Shown: positions 30,900-39,920 of the stretch, in pieces
Numbering within the stretch: the first letter of the stretch is position 1
Layout of the letters: the number at the start of each line of letters is the position of its first letter
Assembly: GCF_020165195.1 (NCBI RefSeq)
Contig: NZ_JAIUHR010000029.1
Coordinates: forward strand, 1-64,000
Length of the DNA: 64,000 bases
DNA from: Mesorhizobium sp. CA14
GTDB taxonomy: Bacteria > Pseudomonadota > Alphaproteobacteria > Rhizobiales > Rhizobiaceae
Reading direction: 5' to 3'
Position numbers and translations under genes: made by a program
The notes under the pieces: generated by a model
The model's input: the letters and a program-made list of their open reading frames with translations, nothing else
What the model was told of the DNA's origin: nothing
Databases searched by the model: none

Positions 30900-31697
30900 T
30901 CAAAGCGCATCGGCCGGATACGTCTCAGTACGGCGCGCTTCAAGTATCCAGTCCGTCGCGGCGGTGAGATCGTCGACCAACGCCGTCGGAGCCGGATCGA
31001 AGCGCGTTTCGTCGCCGGGGCGGTATTTGCCGGTCCGCACGAGCAGCGCCGCGCCGAGACCGGCGCTGAGCGCGCCGGCGACATCGCTCTCCGCGTCGTC
31101 GCCGACCATGACCGCATCGGCCGCAGGGCAGTTCAAATCGGCGAGCGCCGAAAGGAAGAAGTCCGCCGACGGCTTGCCGAGCACGACGGGACTTCGGCCG
31201 CTGGCGAATTCGAGGGCCGCAACGAAGGCGCCGGCGTCGAGGCTGAGTTGGCCATCCGCATCCTTGAAGATGCGGTTGGTGGCCAAAGCCACAAAATCGG
31301 CACCGGCGGATAACGCGCGGAAAGCACGATTGAGGCTGGCATAGCCGAATGCCTCGCCGGCGTCGCCCACGACGACCGCCTTGCTGCTTCCTCCCTCCAG
31401 GCCCGAAAACTCTGCTTCGAGATCGGGATGGACGAGCAGATGCGGCTGGCACCCGTGCCTGCGCAACCATTCGATCGCAGCCTGCGCCGGCGTCAGCAAT
31501 TCTTCGTCCGCAACTTTGATGCCCATGGCGGCAAGTTGCGCGACGATCTTGCTGCGCGGTGAACGTGTCGTGTTGCTGACGAAACGCAGCGGCAAGGCGG
31601 CATCGCGCAGACGCTTAATTGCCTTCGCCGCTCCCGCTATCGGGGTGTCGCCATCACAGACGACACCTAGAAGATCCAGGAGCACCGCGCGTATCAT
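30900..31697 (-). CDS. HAD-superfamily IIA phosphatase (LHPP-like)
   Basis: 265 aa, start ATG at 31697 without a clear ribosome site. Motif I reads LLDLLGVVCDGD: the nucleophile Asp is present, but the usual second Asp (DxD) is Leu, as also varies in the LHPP subgroup (DIS). Motif II is RFVSNTTRSPR, the motif III lysine is in VVLGKPSADFF, and motif IV is VMVGDDAESDVAGA. The large type IIA cap lies between motifs II and III. It is probably a phosphatase acting on a small phosphorylated metabolite; substrate unknown. Confidence 0.85.
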   Translation of the reverse strand: MIRAVLLDLLGVVCDGDTPIAGAAKAIKRLRDAALPLRFVSNTTRSPRSKIVAQLAAMGIKVADEELLTPAQAAIEWLRRHGCQPHLLVHPDLEAEFSGLEGGSSKAVVVGDAGEAFGYASLNRAFRALSAGADFVALATNRIFKDADGQLSLDAGAFVAALEFASGRSPVVLGKPSADFFLSALADLNCPAADAVMVGDDAESDVAGALSAGLGAALLVRTGKYRPGDETRFDPAPTALVDDLTAATDWILEARRTETYPADAL

Positions 31698-31791
31698 AGA
31701 CGCAGGATGGAGAAACAGTCTGCGTTCGTCAAACCGCGGAGGAATCGGGCCGCGGAAGAATCAGGCCACGGAAGAATCAGTCGCGGAAGAA

Positions 31792-31995
31792 TCAGGCGGC
31801 GTCGCGGCCTTCGCCGACGATGCGCGTGCGCATGCTTTTGGCCAGCGCCGTTTCCAACCGCGCGGCGACCGCGCGGTCCCATTCATTTGTCTTGCGGCCG
31901 CCGTCTTTCGAATGCGGCAACGCCATCAGCCGGTCGATGATCGATCCGGCCTCGCCGGACGAAAGCAGGGCGTCGATTTCGCGTTCATGCTGCAT
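31792..31995 (-). CDS. Small charged hypothetical protein (67 aa)
   Basis: 67 aa, MQHEREIDALLSSGEAGSII..., with predicted helices and no signal or membrane segment. A strong ribosome site AGGAGG lies about 10 nt before the ATG at 31995. The central WDRAVAARLETALAKSMRTR segment looks like an amphipathic helix. It lies 94 nt upstream of the HAD gene on the same strand. No recognised family. Confidence 0.65.
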   Translation of the reverse strand: MQHEREIDALLSSGEAGSIIDRLMALPHSKDGGRKTNEWDRAVAARLETALAKSMRTRIVGEGRDAA

Positions 31996-32166
31996 ATCGG
32001 TTCGCCTCCTTCTTCTTCACCCGCCACAGGAGCCACGTTTATACGAGTTCCGTGACGGCTGTTTGAAGGCAAGAGCGGGGCGATTAAGGGGCGGCTCGGG
32101 GCAAAACCTTGTCGTGAAGTTCTGCCCCGCGCGAATGCAATACGGTCGGGCGTTCCGCCTGAGCGA

Positions 32167-33492
32167 TCAGACGTAGCGGTTGACGATGTTCTCCAGCAGT
32201 TCCTGCCGGCCGGAGCGCGGCTGCGGCTCGATCTTGTCCTTCACCACGCGCTCGGCGATCTCCTCCAGCGTGCGCTCACCCGAGAGCATCGCTTTGCCTT
32301 CGGCGGTGTTCCAGCCAGCATAGCGCTCGGCGAGCGGGCCGGACAGCGCCTTGTCCTCGATCATCTTGGCCGCCGCCTTGAGGCCGCGCGCGCAGGCATC
32401 CATGCCGCCGATATGGCCGATCAGGAGGTCGTCCGGGTCGAGCGACTGGCGCCTGAGCTTGGCGTCGAAATTGGTGCCGCCGGTCTTGAAGCCGCCGCCC
32501 TGCAGCACCTGGTAATAGGCCAGCGCCATTTCCGGCACGTTGTTGGGGAACTGGTCGGTATCCCAGCCCGACTGGTAGTCGTTGCGGTTCATGTCGATCG
32601 AACCAAAGATTCCGAGCGCGTTGGCCAGCGCCAGCTCGTGCTCGAAGGAATGGCCGGCAAGGATCGCGTGGCCCTGCTCGATGTTGAGCTTGACTTCCTT
32701 CTCCAGCCCGAAGCGCTTGAGGAAGCCATAGACGGTGGCGACGTCATAGTCGTACTGGTGCTTGGTCGGCTCCTGCGGCTTCGGCTCGATCAGGATCGTG
32801 CCGTTGAAGCCTATTCTGTGCTTGTAATCGACGACGAGGCTGAGGAAGCGGCCGGCCTGTTCCTGCTCGCGGGCAAGGTCGGTGTTGAGCAAGGTCTCAT
32901 AGCCCTCGCGGCCGCCCCACAGCACATAGTTCTCGCCCTTGAGCTTCTTGGTGACGTCGATGCAGCTCTTCACCGTCGCCGCCGCATAGGCAAACACATC
33001 CGGATCGGGATTGGTAGCCGCGCCCGACATGAAGCGGCGGTGCGAGAAGAGGTTTGCCGTGCCCCAGAGCAGCTTGACGCCGGTCTGTTTCATCTTGTCG
33101 GCGAAATAGTCGGTGATCTCGTCGAGGCGCGCGGCGCTCTCCGAAAAATCCTTGCCTTCCGGGCGCACGTCTGCATCGTGGAAGCAGAAATAGGGCGCGC
33201 CGAGCAGCGCGAACATTTCGAAGGCGACGTCGGCCTTGAGCTTGGCCAGCTCCATCGTGTCGACGCCGCCCGGCTTGGCGAACCAAGGGCGGTCGAAGGT
33301 CTGGCCTCCAAACGGGTCGCCGCCCGGCCATGCGAAGGAATGCCAATAGGCGACGGCGAAGCGCAAATGGTCTTCCAGCCGCTTGCCGGCTACCACCTCG
33401 TCGGGATTGTAGAACCGGTAGGCCAGCGGATTGGTCGAATCCGGCCCTTCATATTTGATCTTCTTGATATCGCCGAAAAATCCGCTGCTCAT
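32167..33492 (-). CDS. xylA: Xylose isomerase
   Basis: 441 aa TIM-barrel enzyme converting D-xylose to D-xylulose. Visible signatures are YWHSFAWPGGDPFGG, the catalytic-histidine region CFHDADVRPEG, VLWGGREGYETLLNTD, the metal-site block IEPKPQEPTKHQYD, NIEQGHAILAGHSFEHELA and GSIDMNRNDYQSGWDTDQFPN. Length matches group II isomerases. GGAAGGAA precedes the ATG at 33492. xylB is nearby on the same strand, but a rightward gene and a MITE lie between, so they are not one transcript. Confidence 0.96.
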   Translation of the reverse strand: MSSGFFGDIKKIKYEGPDSTNPLAYRFYNPDEVVAGKRLEDHLRFAVAYWHSFAWPGGDPFGGQTFDRPWFAKPGGVDTMELAKLKADVAFEMFALLGAPYFCFHDADVRPEGKDFSESAARLDEITDYFADKMKQTGVKLLWGTANLFSHRRFMSGAATNPDPDVFAYAAATVKSCIDVTKKLKGENYVLWGGREGYETLLNTDLAREQEQAGRFLSLVVDYKHRIGFNGTILIEPKPQEPTKHQYDYDVATVYGFLKRFGLEKEVKLNIEQGHAILAGHSFEHELALANALGIFGSIDMNRNDYQSGWDTDQFPNNVPEMALAYYQVLQGGGFKTGGTNFDAKLRRQSLDPDDLLIGHIGGMDACARGLKAAAKMIEDKALSGPLAERYAGWNTAEGKAMLSGERTLEEIAERVVKDKIEPQPRSGRQELLENIVNRYV

Positions 33493-33603
33493 GGTTTCCT
33501 TCCTCTCCGGGTGCTTTGCCTGATTACCTCAGGCGTAATTGGTTTCGCTCTTGCGGGGCGCGAAAAGCGTCATGTCGAAACGATACAACGAAGGAACATG
33601 ACA

Positions 33604-33966
33604 ATGACCGACCTCAACACGATCGCCCGTAACTACATCGCCGCCTGGAACGAGAGCGATGCGACCCGCCGCAAGGCGCTGCTCGACGCGGCGTTCACCA
33701 AGGATGTCAGCTATCGCGACCCGGTCATGCAGGGCGACGGCCGTGACGGCATCGCGGCGCTGATCGACGGCGTCCAGCAGCGTTTCGCCGGCTTCCGCTT
33801 CTCGCTCAAAGGCGAGCCGGACGGTTTCGCCGACAATATCCGCTTCTCGTGGAATCTGGGACCGGAAAGCAGCGAGTCCGTCATCGAAGGCACCGACATC
33901 GGCGTCATCGAGGATGGTCGGCTGAAGAGCGTCACCGGGTTTTTGGACAAGGTGCCGGCGCAATGA
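33604..33966 (+). CDS. SnoaL/NTF2-like small protein
   Basis: 120 aa (122 if the ATG at 33598 is used). AAGGA at 33591-33595 is 8 nt from 33604 but only 2 nt from 33598, which favours 33604. The sequence (NTIARNYIAAWNESDATRRKALLDAAFTKD..., ...GRDGIAALIDGVQQRF, GTDIGVIEDGRLKSVTGFLD) has the NTF2-like cone fold pattern. These proteins are small isomerases, cyclases or binding domains. It diverges from xylA. No pathway is assigned. Confidence 0.8.
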   Translation: MTDLNTIARNYIAAWNESDATRRKALLDAAFTKDVSYRDPVMQGDGRDGIAALIDGVQQRFAGFRFSLKGEPDGFADNIRFSWNLGPESSESVIEGTDIGVIEDGRLKSVTGFLDKVPAQ

Positions 33967-33985
33967 GGCTAAATGGGTAAGAGGG

Positions 33986-34159
33986 GCGCGAGGCACCCCC
34001 CTCTGCCCTGCCGGGCATCTCCCCCTCAAGGGGGGAGATTGACTGTCACGCGGACCTTCGCCAATCGCCAGCATTGAAAAAAGCGCGGCAGCGCCGAAGC
34101 TGCCAATCTCCCCCCTTGAGGGGGAGATGCCCGGCAGGGCAGAGAGGGGGGCCTCGCGC
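33986..34159. repeat. MITE-like element, copy 2
   Basis: About 174 bp. The left arm includes GCCCTGCCGGGCATCTCC and CTCAAGGGGGGAGATT, and the right arm is its complement through GGGCAGAGAGGGGGGCC. The core (CTGTCACGCGGACCTTCGCC...) matches the reverse complement of the core at 22183-22344, so this copy is inserted in the opposite orientation. It lies between the convergent SnoaL-like and xylB genes. Confidence 0.85.
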
Positions 34160-34163
34160 ATAC

Positions 34164-35618
34164 TCACGCAGTAACAGCCCTTATTGCCGGATACAGCGCC
34201 CGATACCTCTGATAGGCATCGGCATAAGCGCTGCCCAGCCCGGCATCCGGCTCGACCGTCGCATCCGTCGCCGGCGCGGTGCAGACGGCAAGCGGATCGG
34301 CGCCGGTCGCGGCGATCAACCCCAACCGCGCCGCGCCGAAGGCGGCGCCGAAATCGCCATCGGCCGGGATGTCGACCGGCACCTGCAGCGCGGTGGCGAT
34401 CGCCTTCAGCCAATAGCGCGAGCGCGAGCCGCCGCCGATCGCGGTCACCCGGCTCAGTATCGTGCCGGCCGTCTTCAGCGCTTCGAGACTGTCGCGGAAG
34501 GCGAAGGCGACGCCCTCGAGCACGGCCTGCGTCAGCACGGCCCGGCTCGATTGATGCGCGAGGCCAGTGAAGGAGCCGCGGATGGCGGAATCATTGTGTG
34601 GCGTCCGCTCGCCCGAGAGATAGGGCAGGAAGGTGACGCCCGTCGGCGCCCTGAGCTTGTCGCCAAGCTCGCCGGTCAGGTCGCCGGCGTCCTTTCCGGT
34701 GATCTCCGACAGCCAGTTGAGCGAATCGGTGGCCGACAGGATCACGCCCATCTGGTGCCAGGTGTCGGGCAGCGCATGACAGAATGTGTGCACCGCGCTT
34801 TCCGGATTGGGCAGATAGGAGGCGTTTGCCGCAAAGAGCACGCCCGACGTGCCGAGCGAGACGAAAGCATACCCGGCGCCGACCGTGCCCATGCCGCAGG
34901 CGGAGGCCGCATTGTCGCCGGCGCCGCCGGCAATTGGAATTCCCGCCGCGATCCCCCATTTCGACGCGAGCTCGCCGCGCAAGGCGCCGGCCTTGGCCGT
35001 GCCTTCGACCAGCGACGGCATGTGCTTCTCGTCGAGCGATGTCGCCGCCAGCAGTTCCGGCGACCAGCGGCGCTTGCCGACATCGAGCCACGAGGTGCCG
35101 GCCGAATCCGACATTTCGGAAATGTGCTCGCCGGTCAGCCAGAGTCGCAGGTAATCCTTGGGCAGCAGCACTTTGGCGATGGCGGCGAAGGTCCCGGCTT
35201 CGTGTTCTTTCACCCAGGCAAGCTTCGGCGCGGTGAAGCCGGGAAAGACGATGTTGCCGGTGAGCTTGCGGAAGCGCGGATCGGCATCGAGCGCCGCCGC
35301 CTCGACATGGCTGCGCGTGTCGTTCCACAGGATGCAGGGGCGCAGCACCTTGTCCGAGGTATCGAGCAGGGTGGCGCCATGCATCTGGCCGGAAAGGCCG
35401 ATACCCTTGACCGCGGCAAGCTCCTTCGGGTGCGAAGCCTTGAGCTCGGCAATCGCCGTCTCGCAGGCCTCGATCCAATGCGCCGGATCCTGTTCCGACC
35501 AACCGGGATGCGGCCGCGAGACGTCGAGCGAGCCATGGCCGGAGCCGATGACTTTCTGGCCGTCGTCGATCAGCAGCGCCTTGACGCCCGAAGTGCCCAG
35601 GTCGAGGCCGAGATACAT
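34164..35618 (-). CDS. xylB: Xylulokinase
   Basis: 484 aa FGGY-family kinase phosphorylating D-xylulose at C5. The N-terminal phosphate loop is YLGLDLGTSGVKALLID. GLSGQMHGATLLD (substrate Asp/His region), LWNDTRS, GGAGDNAASACGMG, and the C-terminal FGGY-type IGGGSRSRYWLKAIA follow. GGGAGG lies 6 nt before the ATG at 35618. Together with xylA it completes xylose entry into the pentose phosphate pathway, where rpe (14080) acts next. No XylR-type regulator or xylose transporter is in the window. Confidence 0.95.
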   Translation of the reverse strand: MYLGLDLGTSGVKALLIDDGQKVIGSGHGSLDVSRPHPGWSEQDPAHWIEACETAIAELKASHPKELAAVKGIGLSGQMHGATLLDTSDKVLRPCILWNDTRSHVEAAALDADPRFRKLTGNIVFPGFTAPKLAWVKEHEAGTFAAIAKVLLPKDYLRLWLTGEHISEMSDSAGTSWLDVGKRRWSPELLAATSLDEKHMPSLVEGTAKAGALRGELASKWGIAAGIPIAGGAGDNAASACGMGTVGAGYAFVSLGTSGVLFAANASYLPNPESAVHTFCHALPDTWHQMGVILSATDSLNWLSEITGKDAGDLTGELGDKLRAPTGVTFLPYLSGERTPHNDSAIRGSFTGLAHQSSRAVLTQAVLEGVAFAFRDSLEALKTAGTILSRVTAIGGGSRSRYWLKAIATALQVPVDIPADGDFGAAFGAARLGLIAATGADPLAVCTAPATDATVEPDAGLGSAYADAYQRYRALYPAIRAVTA

Positions 35619-35639
35619 GATTTCCTCCCATTGCCATTA

Positions 35640-35662
35640 ATTTTTTCGGATCTCGAAAAAAT
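35640..35662. promoter_or_regulatory. AT-rich perfect inverted repeat upstream of xylB
   Basis: ATTTTTTCG-GATCT-CGAAAAAAT, 9-bp arms around a 5-nt spacer, 22 bp upstream of the xylB start and 38 bp downstream of the stop of the TPR gene on the same strand. It may be an operator for xylB or the terminator of the TPR gene. The A/T-only outer stem with few GC pairs makes an operator slightly more likely. Confidence 0.45.
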
Positions 35663-35699
35663 CTGGCTCGGCAGTTTTTAAGACAAGATCCGCTTGGGG

Positions 35700-37019
35700 T
35701 CAATTCTCGGACAAATCGGATGCGCGGCGTAAGAACAGCGCCGACAGCGGGCTGTCGGGCCGGGCGAGCCGCCGTTCAGCCGTCAGCGCCCGCGCCAGCG
35801 CCGTGTCGCCGGCGCGCAACGCGGCCTCGATCAGCGTCAGGTCGATCACGTCGCGTTGCGCATGGCTGCCGCCGAAACGGTGCGCGATCGAGCGGATCGG
35901 CCGGATCAGCCGCGCAGCCTCGCCATAGTTCCCTTCGCCAAAGGCCTTGATCGCAAGCGTCAGCGGATGCCCGACATCGCGCGTGAAGGCCGCATTGTCG
36001 TCGCTGCCGCGCATCGCTTCACGCTGCGTCTCGATCAGCGTTTTCGCCGGCGCTTCCAGCCCTGCGCCGGCAAAGGCCATCATCGCATGCGCGTCGTTGA
36101 ACGCGTAATTGCCGGCGGCGGCTTTCGGCATCCAGTTGGCCGCGAGCGTCGCCCAACGGTCGCCGACATCGACACCGCCGAGAGTGAGGCGCCACAGGAT
36201 AGCCGAGGCATCGACCATGTTGAGCGCCAACGTCGAGCGGTCGCCGTAGATCGGCCCATCATAGAGCTTGAGCACCTCGTTCGTCTCGCCGAGATCATAG
36301 TGGAACAGCGCCAGATGCCACCAATTGTGGATCTTGAGGAAGCTGTCCGTCGACCACGCGTCGGGATTGGCCCGCATCCAGGCGATGCCGTCTCGTTGCC
36401 GGCTCTGCATTTCCATGACATGCGCGACCGCATGCTGCGCCCAGCCGTCGCGCGGTTCGATCTCGATGGCTTCTCGGCCCAGGGATTCGGCACGGGCGTA
36501 ATCGCCCATTTCCTCCAACCCGAACGCCTGCATGCCGAGAATGGCGTGGTAACCCGGCATGCCTTTCTGCCAGGCCGGCAGCGCCCGGCCGATGCGGTCG
36601 CGCAGCATGCGCGCATTGCCGGTGAAGAAATCGATCTGATGCCCGACCTGCAGCGCCAGCGCATCGCGCGGATTGTCGATCGCGATATCCTCCAGGATAC
36701 GGGCGGCTTCATGCCATCGCCCTTCGGCGAGATGGCCAAGCGCCGCGACATGCGCCTGTTCGCGCGCGGTGGCGGCAAGGGGCAACGCGGCCTGATGGCT
36801 TGACCTGGCGACCGCCATCGCATCCCGCTCGGTGGCGAGGCCGAACAGATAGCCTTTGAACACATGCGCCATGACAAACGTAGGGTCATCGGCAATGGCG
36901 CGGTCGATGGAGCCGACCGGATCGCCGATGAAGCATTGCAATTCATGCACGGCGCGGGCGTAGGAGGAAAATCCGGCTTCGGTCGCGCCCGAGTAAGTCA
37001 GGCCGAATGCGTCCTTCAT
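35700..37019 (-). CDS. Tetratricopeptide-repeat protein (TTC38-like)
   Basis: 439 aa, start MKDAFGLTYSGATEAGFSSYARAVHELQ at 37019, 4 nt after the stop of the LysE gene. Helix-pair repeats of TPR type run through the protein (ALGHLAEGRWHEAARILEDIAIDNPRDALALQ; LGMQAFGLEEMGDYARAESLGREAIEIEPRDGWAQHAVAHVMEMQ). The HxxHxxxF-like IHNWWHLALFHYDLGE resembles eukaryotic TTC38. No signal peptide or catalytic domain is seen, so it is a cytoplasmic scaffold-type protein of unknown role. It is probably co-transcribed with the LysE exporter. Confidence 0.85.
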   Translation of the reverse strand: MKDAFGLTYSGATEAGFSSYARAVHELQCFIGDPVGSIDRAIADDPTFVMAHVFKGYLFGLATERDAMAVARSSHQAALPLAATAREQAHVAALGHLAEGRWHEAARILEDIAIDNPRDALALQVGHQIDFFTGNARMLRDRIGRALPAWQKGMPGYHAILGMQAFGLEEMGDYARAESLGREAIEIEPRDGWAQHAVAHVMEMQSRQRDGIAWMRANPDAWSTDSFLKIHNWWHLALFHYDLGETNEVLKLYDGPIYGDRSTLALNMVDASAILWRLTLGGVDVGDRWATLAANWMPKAAAGNYAFNDAHAMMAFAGAGLEAPAKTLIETQREAMRGSDDNAAFTRDVGHPLTLAIKAFGEGNYGEAARLIRPIRSIAHRFGGSHAQRDVIDLTLIEAALRAGDTALARALTAERRLARPDSPLSALFLRRASDLSEN

Positions 37020-37023
37020 AGCG

Positions 37024-37647
37024 TCAGTTGGCCGACCGCATCGCCACCGTGGCGATGCCGGCGCCGACCAGCAGCGTGCCGCCGGTGCGGTTGAAGATGC
37101 GGATCGCCTTCGGGTTGCGCACGATCGCCCGGGCCCTGGACGCGACAAGCGCGTAGCCGAAGGCGTTGAGGAAGGCCAGGGTCAGGAAGGTCGTCTCGAA
37201 GATCAGCATCTGCGTCCAGAAATCGGCATGCCGGTCGAGGAACTGCGGCAGGAAGGCGACGAAGAAGGTGATGCTCTTCGGGTTGAGCGCCGTCACCAGC
37301 CAGGCATGCGCCATCATCCTTGCTGCCGAGACCGCGTCGGTGCGGGGTTCCGCCTTCAGCGCGCCGCCGGCGCGGAACAGCTTTATGCCGAGATAGATCA
37401 GATAGCCGGCGCCGATCACCTTGAGCACGGTGAACACTGTGGCCGAAGCCGCGAGCAGCGCGCCGATACCCAGCATCGACAGCGTCATGGCGGTGAAGTC
37501 GCCCAGCGCCACGCCCACCGCCATCGGCAGCGCGGTGCGCCAGCCCTGGCCCAGCGCGTAGGAGACGACGAGGAGGATCGTCGGGCCCGGAATGACGAGA
37601 AGGATAGAAGAGGCGGCAGCGAAGGCGGCCCAGTTTTCGAAGGACAT
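37024..37647 (-). CDS. LysE/RhtB-family amino-acid exporter
   Basis: 207 aa inner-membrane protein, start MSFENWAAFAAASSILLVIPGP at 37647 with AGGAG 7 nt upstream. Six hydrophobic segments, the PGPT motif in the first membrane segment, GVALGDF and the conserved ALNPKSITFFVAFLPQF identify the LysE/RhtB family. Such proteins export amino acids such as homoserine, threonine or leucine. The substrate is not evident. Confidence 0.9.
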   Translation of the reverse strand: MSFENWAAFAAASSILLVIPGPTILLVVSYALGQGWRTALPMAVGVALGDFTAMTLSMLGIGALLAASATVFTVLKVIGAGYLIYLGIKLFRAGGALKAEPRTDAVSAARMMAHAWLVTALNPKSITFFVAFLPQFLDRHADFWTQMLIFETTFLTLAFLNAFGYALVASRARAIVRNPKAIRIFNRTGGTLLVGAGIATVAMRSAN

Positions 37648-37870
37648 TTCCCTGCTCCTTGAGCGCAAAGAAAAGGATAAATCCTGGGGTCGTCGGGAAT
37701 GTAAAGGGGCCGCTGGAAAAATCTTCGACGCCCAGGGCCTAGGGCCCATCGACCGTCGCAACGGCGGTTAAGCCGGGCTTCCGGTCTTTCACCCTTTTTC
37801 AACCATGAATCGCGAAAATGCGCACATCCGGCCGGACCGTGCTTCCCGCCGGCAGCGTAGGGTTTGGTGC

Positions 37871-38641
37871 ATGCGCGAGTTGCCGCAACGTCTGACGCCG
37901 CCTTCCGACGGCGCCGCAATCGGTACCGAAATTCAGCTTTCCCGCCGCGCCGTGTTTTCCGGCGCGGGCGCCATCGCGCTGCTCGGCCTGGCCGGCTGCA
38001 GCACCACCGACACGCTCGACCTGCCGCAGATGCAGCTCGACAACACCGTCACCGGTTCCGTTCCCCCGATGCGTCCGGCGATCAGCGTCGACAAGAACGT
38101 CACCGGCCCCGATGTGATGTACGCCTCGCTCACCGATGGCGGCTTCCAGGTTCCGGCCGTGCCGTGGCAGAAGGTCAAGCCGCAGTTCCGCCGCCAGATC
38201 GTCGTCGACAAGACCGGCGAGGCGCCCGGCACCATCGTCGTCCATCTTGAGGAGCGCATGCTCTATCTCGTCCAGCCGGGCGGCGATGCCATCCGCTACG
38301 GCGTCGGCATCGGCAAGGACGGCTTCCGCTGGTCTGGCCGCGCCAATATCCAGTATGGCCGCGAATGGCCGGTCTGGACGCCGCCGCCGGAGATGGTCCA
38401 GCGCAAGCCGGAACTGGTGAAATGGCAGGGCGGCCAGCCCGGCGGGCTCACCAATCCGCTAGGCGCCCGGGCGCTCTACATCTACCAGAACGGCAAGGAC
38501 ACCGGCTATCGCATCCATGGCTCGCCCGAATGGTGGAGCATCGGCCAGGCGATGTCGTCGGGCTGCGTGCGCCTGATCAACCAGGACATCATCGACCTCT
38601 ACAGCCGCGTTTCCAAGAAGAACCCGGTTGTCGTGGTCTGA
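37871..38641 (+). CDS. L,D-transpeptidase (YkuD/ErfK family) lipoprotein
   Basis: 256 aa from the ATG at 37871; an in-frame ATG at 37805 gives 278 aa, and neither has a strong ribosome site. The N-terminus contains SRRAVFSGAGAIALLGLAGC, a twin-arginine-like signal ending in a lipobox (LAGC). The YkuD domain follows, with HLEERMLYLVQPGGDAIRYGVGIGKDGF and the catalytic block YRIHGSPEWWSIGQAMSSGCVRL (His and Cys). It forms 3-3 peptidoglycan crosslinks or attaches proteins to peptidoglycan in the periplasm. It has its own transcription unit. Confidence 0.9.
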   Translation: MRELPQRLTPPSDGAAIGTEIQLSRRAVFSGAGAIALLGLAGCSTTDTLDLPQMQLDNTVTGSVPPMRPAISVDKNVTGPDVMYASLTDGGFQVPAVPWQKVKPQFRRQIVVDKTGEAPGTIVVHLEERMLYLVQPGGDAIRYGVGIGKDGFRWSGRANIQYGREWPVWTPPPEMVQRKPELVKWQGGQPGGLTNPLGARALYIYQNGKDTGYRIHGSPEWWSIGQAMSSGCVRLINQDIIDLYSRVSKKNPVVVV

Positions 38642-38753
38642 TCTTTCCAGGCGACCTGTGCGGCCGCCTTTTCGAGATCCCGTTTCTTCCGTTGCGCGAG
38701 GTCGCAAGACAGGCCAAGGTACCTGAAAACCTTCGCTTCGGGAGAAATCGAGC

Positions 38754-39920
38754 ATGGCTGGAACCTTCGTCATCGCGCAAGGCGGCGGCCCGACCGCCGT
38801 CATCAACCAGACGGTCGTCGGCGCCACGCTGGAAATCCGCAAGCGTCATCCAGGTGCCAAGGTGCTGGGCTCGCTCCATGGCGTGCGCGGCATTCGCGAC
38901 GGCAATTATGTCGATCTCTCCGCCATCCCCGAGGACAGGCTACGGCTGATCGCCGGCACGCCGAGCGCCGCCCTCGGCTCGACCCGCGACAAGCCGGACG
39001 CCGCCTATTGCGAGGTCATCCTCAACGGCCTGAAGAAGGTCGGCGCGGACGCCTTCATCTATATCGGCGGCAACGACACCTCGGGCACGCAGCAGATCCT
39101 GACCGATGCCGCCGGCGGCTCGATCGCGTTCGTGCATGCGCCGAAGACCATCGACAACGACCTCGAGGAGAACGACCACACGCCGGGCTTCATCTCGGCT
39201 GCCGAATTCGTCGCCGGCGCCTTCCTCTCCGTCGACCTCGATTTCCGCGCCCTGCCCGGCATCTATGTCGGCATCGTCATGGGCCGGCATGCCGGCTTCC
39301 TGACCGCCGCCGCGGCCGCATGGCAGCTCGATCCCGACAGCGGACCGCATCTGGTCTACGTGCCCGAGCGCGCCTTCTCGGCGAAGCGCTTCATCGAGGA
39401 AGTGCGCGAAAAGCTGGACCGCCACAAGCGCTGCATCGTTGCCGTCTCGGAGGGCGTCAGCACTGCCGACGGCAAGGCGCTGGTCGAAAGCCTGGTGCCG
39501 CCGGACAAGCTGGAGCGCGACCAGCACGGTAACGTCAAATTGTCGGGCAGCGACCTGCCGGCGGCGCTCGAACGGGCCTTGGCCGAAGGCCTGCCCGGCA
39601 AGCGCGCGCGGGTCGACGCGCTGGGCTACATGCCGCGCGGTTATGTCGGCGCGATCAGCGCCGTGGACGCCAAGGAAGCCTTCGATGCCGGCGCTTTCGC
39701 GGTTGCTGTCGCGGGCGAAGGCGGCGGCTCGGTCGCGCTGCAATATGACGGGTCGAAGACGGTATTGAAAAAGGTGCCGCTGAAGGCGGTGGCCGGCAAG
39801 ACCCGCCATATGCCCGACGATTTCATGAAGCCGGACGCCAACCAGCTTTCGGACGCCGGCATGGCCTATCTGAAGCGGCTGGTGCCGGAAAAATACAAGG
39901 TCGGGAAGCCGTTCGTCTGA
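38754..39920 (+). CDS. pfp: 6-phosphofructokinase, pyrophosphate-dependent type
   Basis: 388 aa. The N-terminus is VIAQGGGPTAVINQTV. The phosphate-donor loop reads YIGGNDTSGT, where PPi-dependent enzymes usually have GGDD and ATP enzymes GGDG. The catalytic PKTIDNDLEENDHTPGF carries the Lys typical of the PPi type in place of the Gly of ATP enzymes. MGRHAGFLTAAAA, PERAF and SEG regions bind fructose-6-P. GGGAG lies about 9 nt before the ATG. It works reversibly between fructose-6-P and fructose-1,6-bisphosphate. The amino-sugar and xylose genes in this window both feed fructose-6-P. It overlaps the next gene by 1 nt. Confidence 0.9.
   Translation: MAGTFVIAQGGGPTAVINQTVVGATLEIRKRHPGAKVLGSLHGVRGIRDGNYVDLSAIPEDRLRLIAGTPSAALGSTRDKPDAAYCEVILNGLKKVGADAFIYIGGNDTSGTQQILTDAAGGSIAFVHAPKTIDNDLEENDHTPGFISAAEFVAGAFLSVDLDFRALPGIYVGIVMGRHAGFLTAAAAAWQLDPDSGPHLVYVPERAFSAKRFIEEVREKLDRHKRCIVAVSEGVSTADGKALVESLVPPDKLERDQHGNVKLSGSDLPAALERALAEGLPGKRARVDALGYMPRGYVGAISAVDAKEAFDAGAFAVAVAGEGGGSVALQYDGSKTVLKKVPLKAVAGKTRHMPDDFMKPDANQLSDAGMAYLKRLVPEKYKVGKPFV

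Noticed and set aside
33523..33539. ATTAC-7-GTAAT palindrome between xylA and the SnoaL-like gene as a xylose operator
   Set aside because: Arms are only 5 bp and no second copy is found near xylB, so chance occurrence is likely.
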